Shown here: positions 29,730-39,952 of the stretch, piece by piece
How the letters are laid out: each line of letters opens with the position of its first letter
Numbering within the stretch: the first letter of the stretch is position 1
Source: Fluviicola sp. XM-24bin1
GTDB lineage: Bacteria > Bacteroidota > Bacteroidia > Flavobacteriales_D > Crocinitomicaceae
Length of the DNA stretch: 64,000 nt
Direction: 5' to 3'
Assembly (NCBI GenBank): GCA_003149635.1
Contig: QCWI01000013.1
Coordinates: 54,197-118,196 of the forward strand
Notes under the pieces: generated by a model
Seen by the model: only the letters and a program-made list of their open reading frames with translations
What the model was told of the DNA's origin: nothing
The model's database searches: none
Made by a program: the position numbers and the translations under genes

Positions 29730-30701
29730 ATGGATTACATTTGGTTGATATTGGGACTGGGAGTTCTGGTTTTCGGGGGTGAATATTTGGTAAAAGGAGC
29801 CGTTGGATTCTCCTCTGCCATGAAGATGTCACCGCTGGTTGTCGGGATGACAGTTGTTGCGTTCGGTACATCTGCACCAGAGTTGTTGGTGAGTGTAACC
29901 AGTGCCGTTCAAGGAAATCCTGAGATTGCCGTCGGGAATGTTGTAGGATCGAATATTGCCAATATCGCGCTCGTTCTGGGGGTAACCGTGCTTATTTTTC
30001 CCGTCATCGCCGACAGAAATACCAAACGAATCGACTTACCGATGATGGTGTTCACCACCTTCCTTTTCTTTTTATTCGGAAGGGATTTGGAGTTTGATTT
30101 ATTCGAGGGTGTCGTAATGGTATCCATCATTGTGGCGTTTACCTACCTACTGATCCGTAATGCGCGTCGAAAGAACGTAGTAGGAGAGGACGATGATTTT
30201 ACCGAAGAGATGAAAAATCCTTCGTATTGGAGGTCGTTATTCTTCCTCTTGCTCGGATTTGTTGGTTTGTATTTCGGGGCAGAGTGGTTTATTAAAGGGG
30301 CCGTGGGAGTTGCGGATGAATTATTGGCAGATATGGAACCCGGACAGCGAAAAAGTATCATTGGCGTAACGGTAGTAGCATTTGGAACATCTGCTCCAGA
30401 GTTGGTAGCATCTTGTGTTGCAGCCTATCGTAAACAAACGGATATCTCTATCGGTAACCTTATTGGATCGAATATCTTCAACATTCTAGTCGTAATTGGA
30501 ATTACCTCCATTGTAACGCCGATCCCGGTGAAACGATCAGTAATGACTTATGACATGATCTGGGTAATTGGAATTGCTTTGATGCTTGTATTAATGATTG
30601 CCATAGGAAGTAAAATCGGTCGTATCAAAGGAGCCATTCTTTTGTCAACCTACGTTACGTATATCACACTCATTGTATTGAAAGTACAAGGAGTGATATA
30701 A
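29730..30701 (+). CDS. calcium/sodium antiporter (YrbG/CaCA family)
   Basis: Two inverted copies of VVAFGTSAPEL...GNxxGSNIxN. Confidence 0.93.
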   Translation: MDYIWLILGLGVLVFGGEYLVKGAVGFSSAMKMSPLVVGMTVVAFGTSAPELLVSVTSAVQGNPEIAVGNVVGSNIANIALVLGVTVLIFPVIADRNTKRIDLPMMVFTTFLFFLFGRDLEFDLFEGVVMVSIIVAFTYLLIRNARRKNVVGEDDDFTEEMKNPSYWRSLFFLLLGFVGLYFGAEWFIKGAVGVADELLADMEPGQRKSIIGVTVVAFGTSAPELVASCVAAYRKQTDISIGNLIGSNIFNILVVIGITSIVTPIPVKRSVMTYDMIWVIGIALMLVLMIAIGSKIGRIKGAILLSTYVTYITLIVLKVQGVI

Positions 30702-30725
30702 AAAAAGAGCCCGAAGGCTCTTTCT
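30701..30725. terminator. bidirectional terminator between convergent genes
   Basis: AAAAAAGAGCC CGAA GGCTCTTTCTC. Confidence 0.85.
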
Positions 30726-30726
30726 C

Positions 30727-33057
30727 TTAATATATCTTAATCATTTTAAATCGTTCATTTCCTATTTCCAGATAATAGGTGCCTATTTCGGCAGTGCTTA
30801 AATCCAGATCGATTGAGCTTCCGGAAATATTCCCTTCAGTAACGAGTTGTCCAAGATCATTGATCACGCGGTATTTTCCTTCAACGTGCTGACTCATCTC
30901 CACGTGGAAAACGTTCTGCGAAGGGTTCGGATAAATGACCACACGATTGACCATCTCATCCAGTCCTAAGTAACAATCGTACACGACGATTGATGTTTGA
31001 TCTGAACTTGCACATCCGTTAGCATCGGTATAAGTGTATGTAAGAACTGATTCTCCCATTAGCCCAGTAAGTGCTGGATCGAATTGAGAACCAGTGACAC
31101 CGTTACCACTGTAAACTCCTCCTGCCGGTAATGCGTTTGGTAGCGAAATAGCGCTTCCATCTGCACAGATGCTATCAATCGGATAAGAATCCAAAATTAC
31201 GGAAGGCAAGCTATTTATGGTAAGCGTTTGCACGAGAATGGAATCACAGCCGAATGCCGCAGATAAGGTATCGTTGTACGTTCCAGCGATTGTTTGATAT
31301 GCGCCACCAAGCAAAATACTATCTCCTTGACAAATACTGTAGGAGAGTGGCGTGCTGTATTCATTCACGAACGTAACCGTGCGCGTAACAACGCTATCAC
31401 AGAAGAATTCTGATGTCAAAGAATCGACATAAGTTCCACTCGTAGTTTGATAGGTACCACCAGCCAAAATACTGTCTCCTTGACAAAGCTCAAAGGTCAA
31501 TTGGGTATCGTAAGTGGGAAGATTTGCAATGGATACTTGAACCGTACTATCACATCCCGTCAAAGAACTCGGCAATACTGAAATATAGTTACCAGGCGCC
31601 GAGAAGTAATTTCCAGCAATGAAAACGCTATCGCCAGTACAAATTACGGCACTTTCAGTTCCCATGGCCGGTTCTGGTAGGTAATTGATGAAATATCGAT
31701 CAACGATTTGACATGATCCAACTCCGGTAGTGTCATAGTAAGTCCCGTTGCTCGTAACCTGTGTTCCACCGATTATCAAAGTATCATTATGGCAAGCAGA
31801 TTCGTAGATGGTGTTCCTCAGAGCGCGACAGAATGGATCGATTCGAATGATGGCTTCTCGGATGTTATTCGCAGTGTCTTGAAGATCCACATTCATATAA
31901 AGGATATTTGTGTCCTTTAATTCGTATCCTCTGTATTGATTAAACGCGTTGAAATCCGTAATCACGTAATCCCATTCGAAATCACCATCAACATCCAACG
32001 TGTCGTATCGTTTCAATACCATTTGCGCGGAAGCAAGCCCTCCCAGATCATCAATATTTCCGGAGAATAAATATTCCTCAATACCAGCAGTTGCCCAATG
32101 GAATACCACATCCCCGTTATCGTTCAAGTCTAACCCCTGAGCTGTTGCAGCAGACGTTAATGTATAACCATCTACGATATCTCCTTCTCTTACATGGATG
32201 GTTCCGTTCACCGCGATAAACTCATCCGTTCCTACAGGCCCGTCAGTATCCCCAGAAATCACGTAGTCACCGTTGCTGTTAATTCGAACCATGTCGAAAT
32301 TGTCCCAATTCTCAGTAATTGTAATTGGCTGACTTTCTTGTAATACCAAAGCATTGTTAACAGCAACTCCGCCATCGTTTCCGGTGTTTCCAGTGTTCAT
32401 GTCCACTACGTTAATAGTGTGCGCCTGATTCTCACTCACGTCGAAATCCAAGTCATAGCCTGTTGATCCAGTTGAAAGAACTTCTCCACCGCTCAAGGTA
32501 TTTAGTGATGTATATACAATTGAAATCACTCCGGTAGGGGAAACTTCATACAAAACGCGACTATCGGTAGATCCATTATTGTCTTCATCAACCGAAGCGA
32601 TGAAATACATGTAACCGTTCGGCAACATCATTGGACGGTACAAGATATTGATGACCGCTCCAACCGGATATCCTGGAGCTTGATCTTCCTCTCGAATGAT
32701 TTGTCCTAGAGTAGAGTGATAAATAATCTCTTCAGAAACTTCATCATCTCCCATGAACATCACTCGGTTGTTGTCATCAATCCCACATTGATTGGCCATC
32801 GGGTCTAGAATCGGTGAGGTTAAATTGGAACTCTTGAAAAAGATACTGTCATGAACGAAAATAAAATCGTCCACTGCCACCGTAGAGATTCCCACAACGG
32901 CCACGGTACCGTTACTGTTCATAGTTGGATCATCAAACCCGATAGGGAAGAGTCCATTTACATTAATGTCCTCAATAGTGATTAAATCGACACTCACCAT
33001 TTGAGCTTGTGCTTGAATTGCTCCCAAGAACAATAATGAGAGTAGCAGTTGCTTCAT
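30727..33057 (-). CDS. large secreted protein with CQGDS repeats and T9SS type A sorting domain
   Basis: Signal peptide; repeats ELCQGDSILAGGTYQTTSGTYVDSL / SICQGDSILLGGAYQTIAGTYNDTL; C-terminal VVIYPNPSQNVFHVEM...YYLEIGNERFKMIKIY. Confidence 0.85.
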   Translation of the reverse strand: MKQLLLSLLFLGAIQAQAQMVSVDLITIEDINVNGLFPIGFDDPTMNSNGTVAVVGISTVAVDDFIFVHDSIFFKSSNLTSPILDPMANQCGIDDNNRVMFMGDDEVSEEIIYHSTLGQIIREEDQAPGYPVGAVINILYRPMMLPNGYMYFIASVDEDNNGSTDSRVLYEVSPTGVISIVYTSLNTLSGGEVLSTGSTGYDLDFDVSENQAHTINVVDMNTGNTGNDGGVAVNNALVLQESQPITITENWDNFDMVRINSNGDYVISGDTDGPVGTDEFIAVNGTIHVREGDIVDGYTLTSAATAQGLDLNDNGDVVFHWATAGIEEYLFSGNIDDLGGLASAQMVLKRYDTLDVDGDFEWDYVITDFNAFNQYRGYELKDTNILYMNVDLQDTANNIREAIIRIDPFCRALRNTIYESACHNDTLIIGGTQVTSNGTYYDTTGVGSCQIVDRYFINYLPEPAMGTESAVICTGDSVFIAGNYFSAPGNYISVLPSSLTGCDSTVQVSIANLPTYDTQLTFELCQGDSILAGGTYQTTSGTYVDSLTSEFFCDSVVTRTVTFVNEYSTPLSYSICQGDSILLGGAYQTIAGTYNDTLSAAFGCDSILVQTLTINSLPSVILDSYPIDSICADGSAISLPNALPAGGVYSGNGVTGSQFDPALTGLMGESVLTYTYTDANGCASSDQTSIVVYDCYLGLDEMVNRVVIYPNPSQNVFHVEMSQHVEGKYRVINDLGQLVTEGNISGSSIDLDLSTAEIGTYYLEIGNERFKMIKIY
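31150..31830 (-). repeat. about 50-aa C-x-GDS...GCDS protein repeats within the 30727-33057 gene (boundaries approximate)
   Basis: Four divergent copies visible in translation (ACHNDTLIIGG, VICTGDSVFIAG, ELCQGDSILAGG, SICQGDSILLGG). Confidence 0.7.
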
Positions 33058-33164
33058 AGTAAATTGGTTTTGTTCAAAGTTACGTTAAAAACATGTATTT
33101 GTTTCTTGCATAAATACGCGGCTATTTAACAGGTATCTCTAACTTTGTACCACAACTTAACGAA

Positions 33165-34526
33165 ATGAAGGTATATAATAACATTCTTGAAACCATCGGA
33201 GACACGCCATTGGTACGAATTAACCGCATCACGAAGGATGTCAAAGGGACAATTCTAGCCAAGGTAGAAACAACAAATCCTGGGAATTCCGTAAAGGATC
33301 GTATGGCATTGCAAATGATTGAAGATGCTGAGGCGGATGGTCGTTTAAAGCCTGGTGGAACTATTATCGAAGGAACTTCTGGTAATACAGGAATGGGATT
33401 GGCCTTGACGGCAATCATCAAAGGGTATCGTTTGATTTGTGTACTGAGCGATAAGCAGAGTAAGGAAAAAATGGACATTCTTCGCGCTGTAGGTGCCGAA
33501 GTTCATGTATGTCCCACGAATGTCGAACCTGATGATCCACGTTCGTATTACTCCGTTTCAAAACGATTGGCTACTGAGATTCCAAATTCTTGGTACGTGA
33601 ATCAGTACGACAATCCTTCCAATGCGAAGGCACATTACTTAACAACTGGCCCTGAGATTTGGGAACAAACCGAAGGGAAAATCACGCATTTCGTTGTTGG
33701 AGTTGGAACTGGAGGAACCATTTCCGGAGTTGGAAAATACCTGAAAGAAAAGAATCCAAACATCAAGATTTGGGGAATTGATACCTATGGTTCTGTGTTC
33801 AAGAAGTACCATGAGACGGGAATTTTTGACGAAAATGAAATCTATCCATACATCACTGAAGGAATTGGTGAAGATATTTTGCCGAAGAATGTTGATTTCA
33901 GTGTGATCGATAAGTTTGAGAAAGTAACGGATAAAGACGCTGCCGTATATCAACGTCGCCTTGCGAAAGAGGAAGGGATCTTTGTTGGAAACTCAGCGGG
34001 ATCAGCAATCAAAGGTGTGTTGCAACTTCAGGATGAGTTGAGCGATAACGACATCGTTGTGGTATTGTTCCACGATCACGGAAGTCGTTACGTAGGAAAG
34101 ATGTTCAACGACGATTGGATGCGCGATCGCGGATTCTTGGACGAAGAGATCAAGACAGCCGGAGCTTTGGTAGAAAAGCACGAAGACAAGCCATTGGTAA
34201 CAGTGTACGGAGAGCAATTGGTGTCTCACGCGATCGATAATATGCGTAAGTACTTTATCTCTCAGATTCCAGTGGTCAAAGACGGTAAGTTTGTTGGTTC
34301 TTTGGACGATTCTAAGGTTTATCAGTTGTTGATGGACGATCCATCACTACGCGATGCACCAGTATCTTCCATAATGCAGCCTGCATTCCCTGTGGTGAAA
34401 GCAGATGCTTCGTTGGAAGAACTTTCAAAGTTGATTAACAAGGACAACTCTGCGGTTTTGGTTGAATTGAAGGATGACCAATACCACATTGTTACGCGTC
34501 ACGACGTAATTTCTGCCATTTCATAA
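33165..34526 (+). CDS. cystathionine beta-synthase-type PLP enzyme with C-terminal CBS domain pair
   Basis: GDTPLVRINRI, GNSVKDRMAL, EGTSGNTGMGLA; C-terminal CBS motifs (ISQIPVVKDGKFVGSLDDSKVYQLL, SAVLVELKDDQYHIVTRHDVI). Confidence 0.92.
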   Translation: MKVYNNILETIGDTPLVRINRITKDVKGTILAKVETTNPGNSVKDRMALQMIEDAEADGRLKPGGTIIEGTSGNTGMGLALTAIIKGYRLICVLSDKQSKEKMDILRAVGAEVHVCPTNVEPDDPRSYYSVSKRLATEIPNSWYVNQYDNPSNAKAHYLTTGPEIWEQTEGKITHFVVGVGTGGTISGVGKYLKEKNPNIKIWGIDTYGSVFKKYHETGIFDENEIYPYITEGIGEDILPKNVDFSVIDKFEKVTDKDAAVYQRRLAKEEGIFVGNSAGSAIKGVLQLQDELSDNDIVVVLFHDHGSRYVGKMFNDDWMRDRGFLDEEIKTAGALVEKHEDKPLVTVYGEQLVSHAIDNMRKYFISQIPVVKDGKFVGSLDDSKVYQLLMDDPSLRDAPVSSIMQPAFPVVKADASLEELSKLINKDNSAVLVELKDDQYHIVTRHDVISAIS

Positions 34527-34527
34527 G

Positions 34528-35319
34528 ATGATCTTTCAGGATCAAATGAATCGTGAAGTCCGGTTGGAGCAATCTCCGGAGCGCATCGTTTCATTAGTGC
34601 CTTCCCAAACGGAATTGTTGCATGCTCTCGGATTGGGAGAACGTGTGGTAGGCATCACCAAGTTTTGTCTGTATCCGGAGGATTGGTATCGGAACAAGCC
34701 TCGCGTTGGAGGAACAAAAACCGTGAACTTTCAGAAAGTCAAAGAGCTCGCTCCGGATTTGATCATTGGGAATAAAGAGGAGAACGAACGAAGTGATATC
34801 GAGGGCTTGGAAAGCGATTATCCGGTTTGGATGAGCGACATTTTCAATTTAGAGGATTCCCTAAAAATGATTCGTCAGGTTGGAGAGCTCACTAGGACTG
34901 CCAATCAAGCAGAACAACTAATCGCTGAGATTCAGAATGCTTTCAACGATTTGGATTTGTGGGTAGCGAAAAACATTCAAGAACCACTTTCTGTAGCTTA
35001 TTTCATTTGGAACGATCCTGGATATTGTGCAGGACAGAACACGTTTATTGATGCGATGTTGCAGCGCTGCGGACTTCAGAATTATATGAAAGAAGGGCGC
35101 TATCCTGAATTCGCCGAATCGGAAAAGCAACCGGATTTGATTTTTCTCAGTTCTGAACCTTTTCCATTCAAAGACAAACATATTCAAGGATATCAAACAC
35201 AATTTCCGGATGCCAAGGTGGTACTAGTGGACGGAGAAATGTTCTCGTGGTATGGATCGCGATTGACCCTGGCGCCGACTTACTTTAAATCCTTGTTAGA
35301 AGAGATTGCTACGAATTAA
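34528..35319 (+). CDS. ABC-type cobalamin/siderophore periplasmic-binding-like protein (helical-backbone metal receptor)
   Basis: PERIVSLVPSQTELLHALGLGERVVGITKFCLYP, PDLIIGNKEEN. Confidence 0.88.
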   Translation: MIFQDQMNREVRLEQSPERIVSLVPSQTELLHALGLGERVVGITKFCLYPEDWYRNKPRVGGTKTVNFQKVKELAPDLIIGNKEENERSDIEGLESDYPVWMSDIFNLEDSLKMIRQVGELTRTANQAEQLIAEIQNAFNDLDLWVAKNIQEPLSVAYFIWNDPGYCAGQNTFIDAMLQRCGLQNYMKEGRYPEFAESEKQPDLIFLSSEPFPFKDKHIQGYQTQFPDAKVVLVDGEMFSWYGSRLTLAPTYFKSLLEEIATN

Positions 35320-36612
35320 GAATTTGAGCAACTCATTGAGCGGCCATTTGTCCTCGTTCAATTCAATTTTCCCTTCAATACGATAGGTATCTCCTGAGGT
35401 CTCGGTCATTTTAATGTTCAAATCTTTGATTTCATTAACAAAGGAACTGATCGATTTGAATTCACTTGTAAATACGACAATGCCTCGAATAAGTGGATCA
35501 CCATCCAGCTTCAGTAAATACTTCGGAGATCCTGAAATCTCTGCTACAGATGCGTATTTTTCATCCTTCAAATTCACACCTTCCAACGATTGAATCGCAA
35601 TGGTTGTTGGATTGTGCTGAATGACCGAATACTTCATGGAATAGACGTCGTACGTCTTCTTGTTATTCGCCGAATCCGATGAAACTACCTCAAAATCTTT
35701 GAACAGAGAATCGACTTCAACCGGGGCTTCGAACTCAAATGTTCCGCACATATAAGGCAATCCCGCAACACTTGGCTCCGTAACAATGGTGGTCCCGAAG
35801 TAATTCAATGAGAATTGTTTGAGCTCTGGCAGTTCGATCCCAACTTTCTCTAATACCTTATGAATTTCTGTATTTAGGGCTTTCGGAAACCACTTGGAAT
35901 GGATGTGAAATCCACCTTTGTATTGCGCCAAATGATTATGGCTTACATCTGTGGCTGTTTTAAATTTTCCTTTGAATAAGAGTTGATTGTCCTGAATGGA
36001 TAAGCCAACGTCGGTTACTTCTGTATTTCCTTCTTGATACCACAAAGACATGATGGCATTTTCTTCAGGTGCAGGATGTTTCTTTGCGAATGAAGTTTCC
36101 TTTGAAAGCATTTTTTTAGCACGTTTCCGCAATTGATCTCTGGTGAGATTCCCTTCAATTTGCAGCAATACCAGTCCTACATCTTCTGTAGAAGCGATTG
36201 CTCCGTTGTCGCCTAGATATTTAGGTAAATTTCTGTTGAACACTTTCTTGTCCCACAGATTGAAAAGCATTCCTGATAATTGGACTTCGCCTTCATCCAA
36301 TCGAAAGAGAATGATATCCGAGTCAAACGAAATTCCGACGGGCTTCAACTTTCCTTTCTCTGTGGTCGGGATTTTGTTTTGCGTTAATTGCCTGAGATCT
36401 TCATCTTCACTGATCAAGAGCGAAGCCAATAATTCCCGTGAAAGAACCTTACCATCCAGTCGATACACGGTAGAGGCATTGTCAGGAATGTACGATGAAT
36501 TGTTGTTCTCAGATGCTTCAAAGCTGAACACAAGCACGGCATACACCAACCACATCGCAACGAATAACGCAATGATGGACAGTGCTTGACCTAGCTTTGA
36601 AAGTTTCTTCAC
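35296..36612 (-). CDS. hypothetical membrane-anchored protein
   Basis: N-terminal TM (ALSIIALFVAMWLVYAVLVF); 438-aa open frame. Confidence 0.7.
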   Translation of the reverse strand: MKKLSKLGQALSIIALFVAMWLVYAVLVFSFEASENNNSSYIPDNASTVYRLDGKVLSRELLASLLISEDEDLRQLTQNKIPTTEKGKLKPVGISFDSDIILFRLDEGEVQLSGMLFNLWDKKVFNRNLPKYLGDNGAIASTEDVGLVLLQIEGNLTRDQLRKRAKKMLSKETSFAKKHPAPEENAIMSLWYQEGNTEVTDVGLSIQDNQLLFKGKFKTATDVSHNHLAQYKGGFHIHSKWFPKALNTEIHKVLEKVGIELPELKQFSLNYFGTTIVTEPSVAGLPYMCGTFEFEAPVEVDSLFKDFEVVSSDSANNKKTYDVYSMKYSVIQHNPTTIAIQSLEGVNLKDEKYASVAEISGSPKYLLKLDGDPLIRGIVVFTSEFKSISSFVNEIKDLNIKMTETSGDTYRIEGKIELNEDKWPLNELLKFLIRSNLF

Positions 36613-36672
36613 GGCTTAAAAATAGGGATTTCGATTCGAGCTTGATTCCAATGGTTTCAATACTTTTGTCGT

Positions 36673-37221
36673 ATGAGGAAATTCTATCGGTTTTTGTTGC
36701 GAATGATGGGGTGGAAAATTGACGAAACCACCCCCGAGAATATTAAACAATGCGTGATTGTTGTTGGCCCTCATACTTCTAACTGGGATTTCATCATTGG
36801 AAAGTTGGCTTTCAAATATTACGGTGTGAAAGTGAAGTTCCTTATCAAGAAAGAAGCATTCTTTTTTCCTTTCGGTTACCTACTTAAATGGATGGGGGGA
36901 ATTCCCGTTGATCGTAAGAAAAACAATAACTTAACGGATTACGCAGTTCAACTTTTCCAAGAGCACGAAGTTCTGTTTCTAACCTTCACACCAGAGGGAA
37001 CGCGCAGCTACAGTCCGAATTGGAAGAAAGGATTTTATTACATCGCCCAAAAAGCGAATGTTCCCATTTACATTGCCTACATCGATTACGAAAACAAGAT
37101 TGGTGGATTTCACAGCGTCTTGGAGCCGAGCGGGGATCTAGAAGCCGACATCATGCATATCAAACGCATTTTATCGAAATACAAAGGGAAAGTACCGGAA
37201 AATGGAATTCGGGAAGAGTAA
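36673..37221 (+). CDS. 1-acyl-sn-glycerol-3-phosphate acyltransferase family protein
   Basis: VVGPHTSNWDFIIGKLAF (HX4D), GGIPVDR, FTPEGTRSY. Confidence 0.9.
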   Translation: MRKFYRFLLRMMGWKIDETTPENIKQCVIVVGPHTSNWDFIIGKLAFKYYGVKVKFLIKKEAFFFPFGYLLKWMGGIPVDRKKNNNLTDYAVQLFQEHEVLFLTFTPEGTRSYSPNWKKGFYYIAQKANVPIYIAYIDYENKIGGFHSVLEPSGDLEADIMHIKRILSKYKGKVPENGIREE

Positions 37222-37407
37222 TTACTTTTTGATTGATCCGGTCTTTTTATCGTACCCGTAAGGACAATGTTTGCAGCCAGATTTGCAGCAATAACCGCGC
37301 TTGAGGTGGTATTTCTCCGTAAAGACAATGAATCCTTCAGGACTCATGTAATAATCTTCCTCCTCCAGTTTCGATCGCTTCGAAAAACCACTCATGTCAT
37401 CACTCAT
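37222..37407 (-). CDS. small DUF5522-like cysteine-containing protein
   Basis: MSDDMSGFSKRSKLEEEDYYMSPEGFIVFTEKYHLKRGYCCKSGCKHCPYGYDKK; CCxSGCxHCPYG. Longer start in the ORF track is antisense to the next gene. Confidence 0.8.
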   Translation of the reverse strand: MSDDMSGFSKRSKLEEEDYYMSPEGFIVFTEKYHLKRGYCCKSGCKHCPYGYDKKTGSIKK

Positions 37408-37435
37408 AAAAGCAAAATTAAGTGATATTTGCCAC

Positions 37436-38374
37436 ATGACCGATTTGTTCGATACCTCGCTTTCGTCTCTGAGTCGAATTGCTGATCCTGTTTTGGAGAT
37501 GCATAACGTTAATCTTGTCATAAAGCGCGATGACCTCATCGATCCAGATGTCTCTGGGAACAAATGGCGCAAGCTCAAATACAATGTGTTGCAATGTGAG
37601 CAATACAAGAACGAGGGGATCTTGACATTTGGTGGGGCGTATTCCAATCACTTGGTAGCAACGGCAGCAGCGTGTTACAAAGCAGGATTGAAATCCGTCG
37701 GAGTGGTTCGCGGTGAAGAATTAACTCCAGAAAGCAATGATACTTTGAGGCGTTGTAAGGATTTAGGGATGCATTTGCATTTCGTTTCGCGTGAGGAGTA
37801 TCATTTACGCGATGAGCGCTATTATCACGAAGAGTTACTGGCTGGGTTTCCGAATTTGCATGTAGTGCCCGAAGGTGGAGCGAATTATTGGGGAATGATA
37901 GGCTGTCAGGAGTTGATTGGAGAAATTCAACAGCCCTTTGATCGAATAGTTGTTGCTCAAGGAACGACTACTACAAGTTGCGGAATCCTTTTGGGATTAT
38001 CTGAACATCAGAAGTTAACCGCTGTTCCCGCATTGAAAGGATTCGATAGCTTCACTGAAATGCACTCGCGTTTCGGAAAGTCAGGCATTGATACTGAAAC
38101 GATCGAGCAACTATTGGAGAAAACGGAAATTTTAGACGCATTCCACTTTGGAGGATACGCAAAGTACGATGAGGTGCTAATCGATTTTATGCGGATGTTT
38201 CACAAAAGCCATGGGGTTCAATTGGATCATGTGTACACGGGGAAGGCCATGTTTGCGCTTTGGGAACAGATCAAACTAGGTCGATACGATGGTGAAAGCA
38301 TTGTGTTTCTGCATACGGGAGGTTTGCAGGGGATTGCTGGCTTGGAGGAAAGAATGGGAGAGAAATTGTATTGA
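37436..38374 (+). CDS. PLP-dependent ACC deaminase / D-cysteine desulfhydrase-family protein
   Basis: VIKRDDLIDPDVSGNKWRKLKYN, TFGGAYSNHLVATAAACYKAG. Confidence 0.88.
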   Translation: MTDLFDTSLSSLSRIADPVLEMHNVNLVIKRDDLIDPDVSGNKWRKLKYNVLQCEQYKNEGILTFGGAYSNHLVATAAACYKAGLKSVGVVRGEELTPESNDTLRRCKDLGMHLHFVSREEYHLRDERYYHEELLAGFPNLHVVPEGGANYWGMIGCQELIGEIQQPFDRIVVAQGTTTTSCGILLGLSEHQKLTAVPALKGFDSFTEMHSRFGKSGIDTETIEQLLEKTEILDAFHFGGYAKYDEVLIDFMRMFHKSHGVQLDHVYTGKAMFALWEQIKLGRYDGESIVFLHTGGLQGIAGLEERMGEKLY

Positions 38375-38528
38375 AAAAGTTGGGCGCGATTGAGTTAAAT
38401 TCTACAGAATAATTTCATCAATCAACGCATTTCTACAATTAGAGAATTAACAAAAGAACTATATAACTAAATGGTTATAAAGGAATATTGATTTATTTAG
38501 GAATTCCAAATTTTCTTCCTTATCCGCT

Positions 38529-39392
38529 TTAGTCAACTCCTTCCATCAATCTAACCGCTTCTTTCGCGGCTTTCACATCATGCACCCTCAAAATCGAAGC
38601 TCCTTTCATCAAGCCAACTGTATTCAATACCGTTGTGCCATTCAGAGATTCTTCGGGAGTAATATTCAACTTCTTATAAATCATGGATTTACGGGAAACG
38701 CCTGCTAAAATCGGAGCTCCGAGAAAATGGAAGCAATCCAAGTGATGCAACAAACGGTGGTTATCTTCTAGAGTTTTCGCAAATCCAAAGCCCGGATCAA
38801 GGATGGTATCTTTTACCCCTTCATTTCTCAACAATTCCATTTTTGCAGAGAAATATCCTGCCATTTCCGCGAAGATGTTTTCGTAACTCGTTAAATCTGC
38901 CATGGTTTGTGGGGTTCCGCACATGTGCATCAAAATATACGGCGCGTTGTACTTCGCTGCGATCATTGGTAACCGAGCATCCTGCTGGAAACCACTTATG
39001 TCATTAATGATTCCAGCGCCCAATTTCAAGGCTTCCTCCGCAACTTCGGATCGAAATGTGTCAATAGAAATCACAACTTCCGGATGCTCTTTGGAAATAA
39101 GCTCAATCGCCGGAGAAATTCGGTCAATTTCCACTTGAATTGAAATGTCGTCAGCACCCGGTCGAGAAGAGTAACCACCCACGTCTAAAATGTCGGCTCC
39201 AGACAATAACATATCATTAACACGCTCGCGTAGAGCATCCTGTGAATTCACTGTACTGCCCTGATAGAAGGAATCCGGCGTTATATTTACGATTCCCATG
39301 ACTTTCGGAATGCGCAAATCAAGCAGTTTGCCACGCACAGTTATGCTGGATTTACTACGAAAAATTGTATCTTCAACACCTAATTTTTGCAT
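38529..39392 (-). CDS. folP: dihydropteroate synthase
   Basis: KVMGIVNITPDSFYQGS, GADILDVGGYSSRPGAD, LDPGFGFAKTLEDN. Confidence 0.95.
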   Translation of the reverse strand: MQKLGVEDTIFRSKSSITVRGKLLDLRIPKVMGIVNITPDSFYQGSTVNSQDALRERVNDMLLSGADILDVGGYSSRPGADDISIQVEIDRISPAIELISKEHPEVVISIDTFRSEVAEEALKLGAGIINDISGFQQDARLPMIAAKYNAPYILMHMCGTPQTMADLTSYENIFAEMAGYFSAKMELLRNEGVKDTILDPGFGFAKTLEDNHRLLHHLDCFHFLGAPILAGVSRKSMIYKKLNITPEESLNGTTVLNTVGLMKGASILRVHDVKAAKEAVRLMEGVD

Positions 39393-39402
39393 ACGTCAAT
39401 TC

Positions 39403-39951
39403 ATGAGTAATACGAACACCGAATACGCAAATGTAATCAATGTTTGTCGAGATATTTTCACAAAGAAAACAAAGGACTACGGCACGGCTTGGAGGATTTT
39501 ACGTCCAAGTTCACTAACCGACCAATTGTTTATCAAAGCACAACGCATCCGAACCATTCAGGAAACGGGTGAAAACAAAGTGGGCGAGAATATCGAAGAT
39601 GAGTTCGTAGCAATCGTGAATTACTGCATAATGGCCATCATTCAGTTGCGTGAAGAGGACTTGGAAGAATTGGAGCTTCCGGCCGATCAAGCTACTGCGT
39701 TGTATGATAAATACGCTCAAGAAGCGACTGAGTTGATGCAAAAGAAGAATCACGATTACGGAGAAGCATGGCGCGATATGCGCGTTAGCTCGCTCACCGA
39801 TTTGATTCTACAGAAAATCTACCGCGTCAAACAAATTGAAGACAACGACGGAGAGACAATCATCAGCGAAGGAATTGACGCCAACTATTTCGACATGCTG
39901 AATTACTCCGTTTTTGCTTTGATTCACATGCACGTCGGACAAACTGCTTAG
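39403..39951 (+). CDS. DUF1599 protein, internally duplicated
   Basis: KKTKDYGTAWRILRPSSLTDQLFIKAQRI and KKNHDYGEAWRDMRVSSLTDLILQKIYRV; start at ATG 39403. Confidence 0.88.
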   Translation: MSNTNTEYANVINVCRDIFTKKTKDYGTAWRILRPSSLTDQLFIKAQRIRTIQETGENKVGENIEDEFVAIVNYCIMAIIQLREEDLEELELPADQATALYDKYAQEATELMQKKNHDYGEAWRDMRVSSLTDLILQKIYRVKQIEDNDGETIISEGIDANYFDMLNYSVFALIHMHVGQTA

Positions 39952-39952
39952 T

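Noticed and set aside
37408-37647. N-terminal extension of the small DUF5522-like gene
   Set aside because: Entirely antisense to the downstream PLP-enzyme gene; the domain begins at the internal Met (37407).
38375-38528. TATAACTAAATGGTTATA small inverted repeat in the folP 3' flank
   Set aside because: AT-rich 6-bp arms are expected by chance in intergenic DNA and there is no U-tract hairpin of note.
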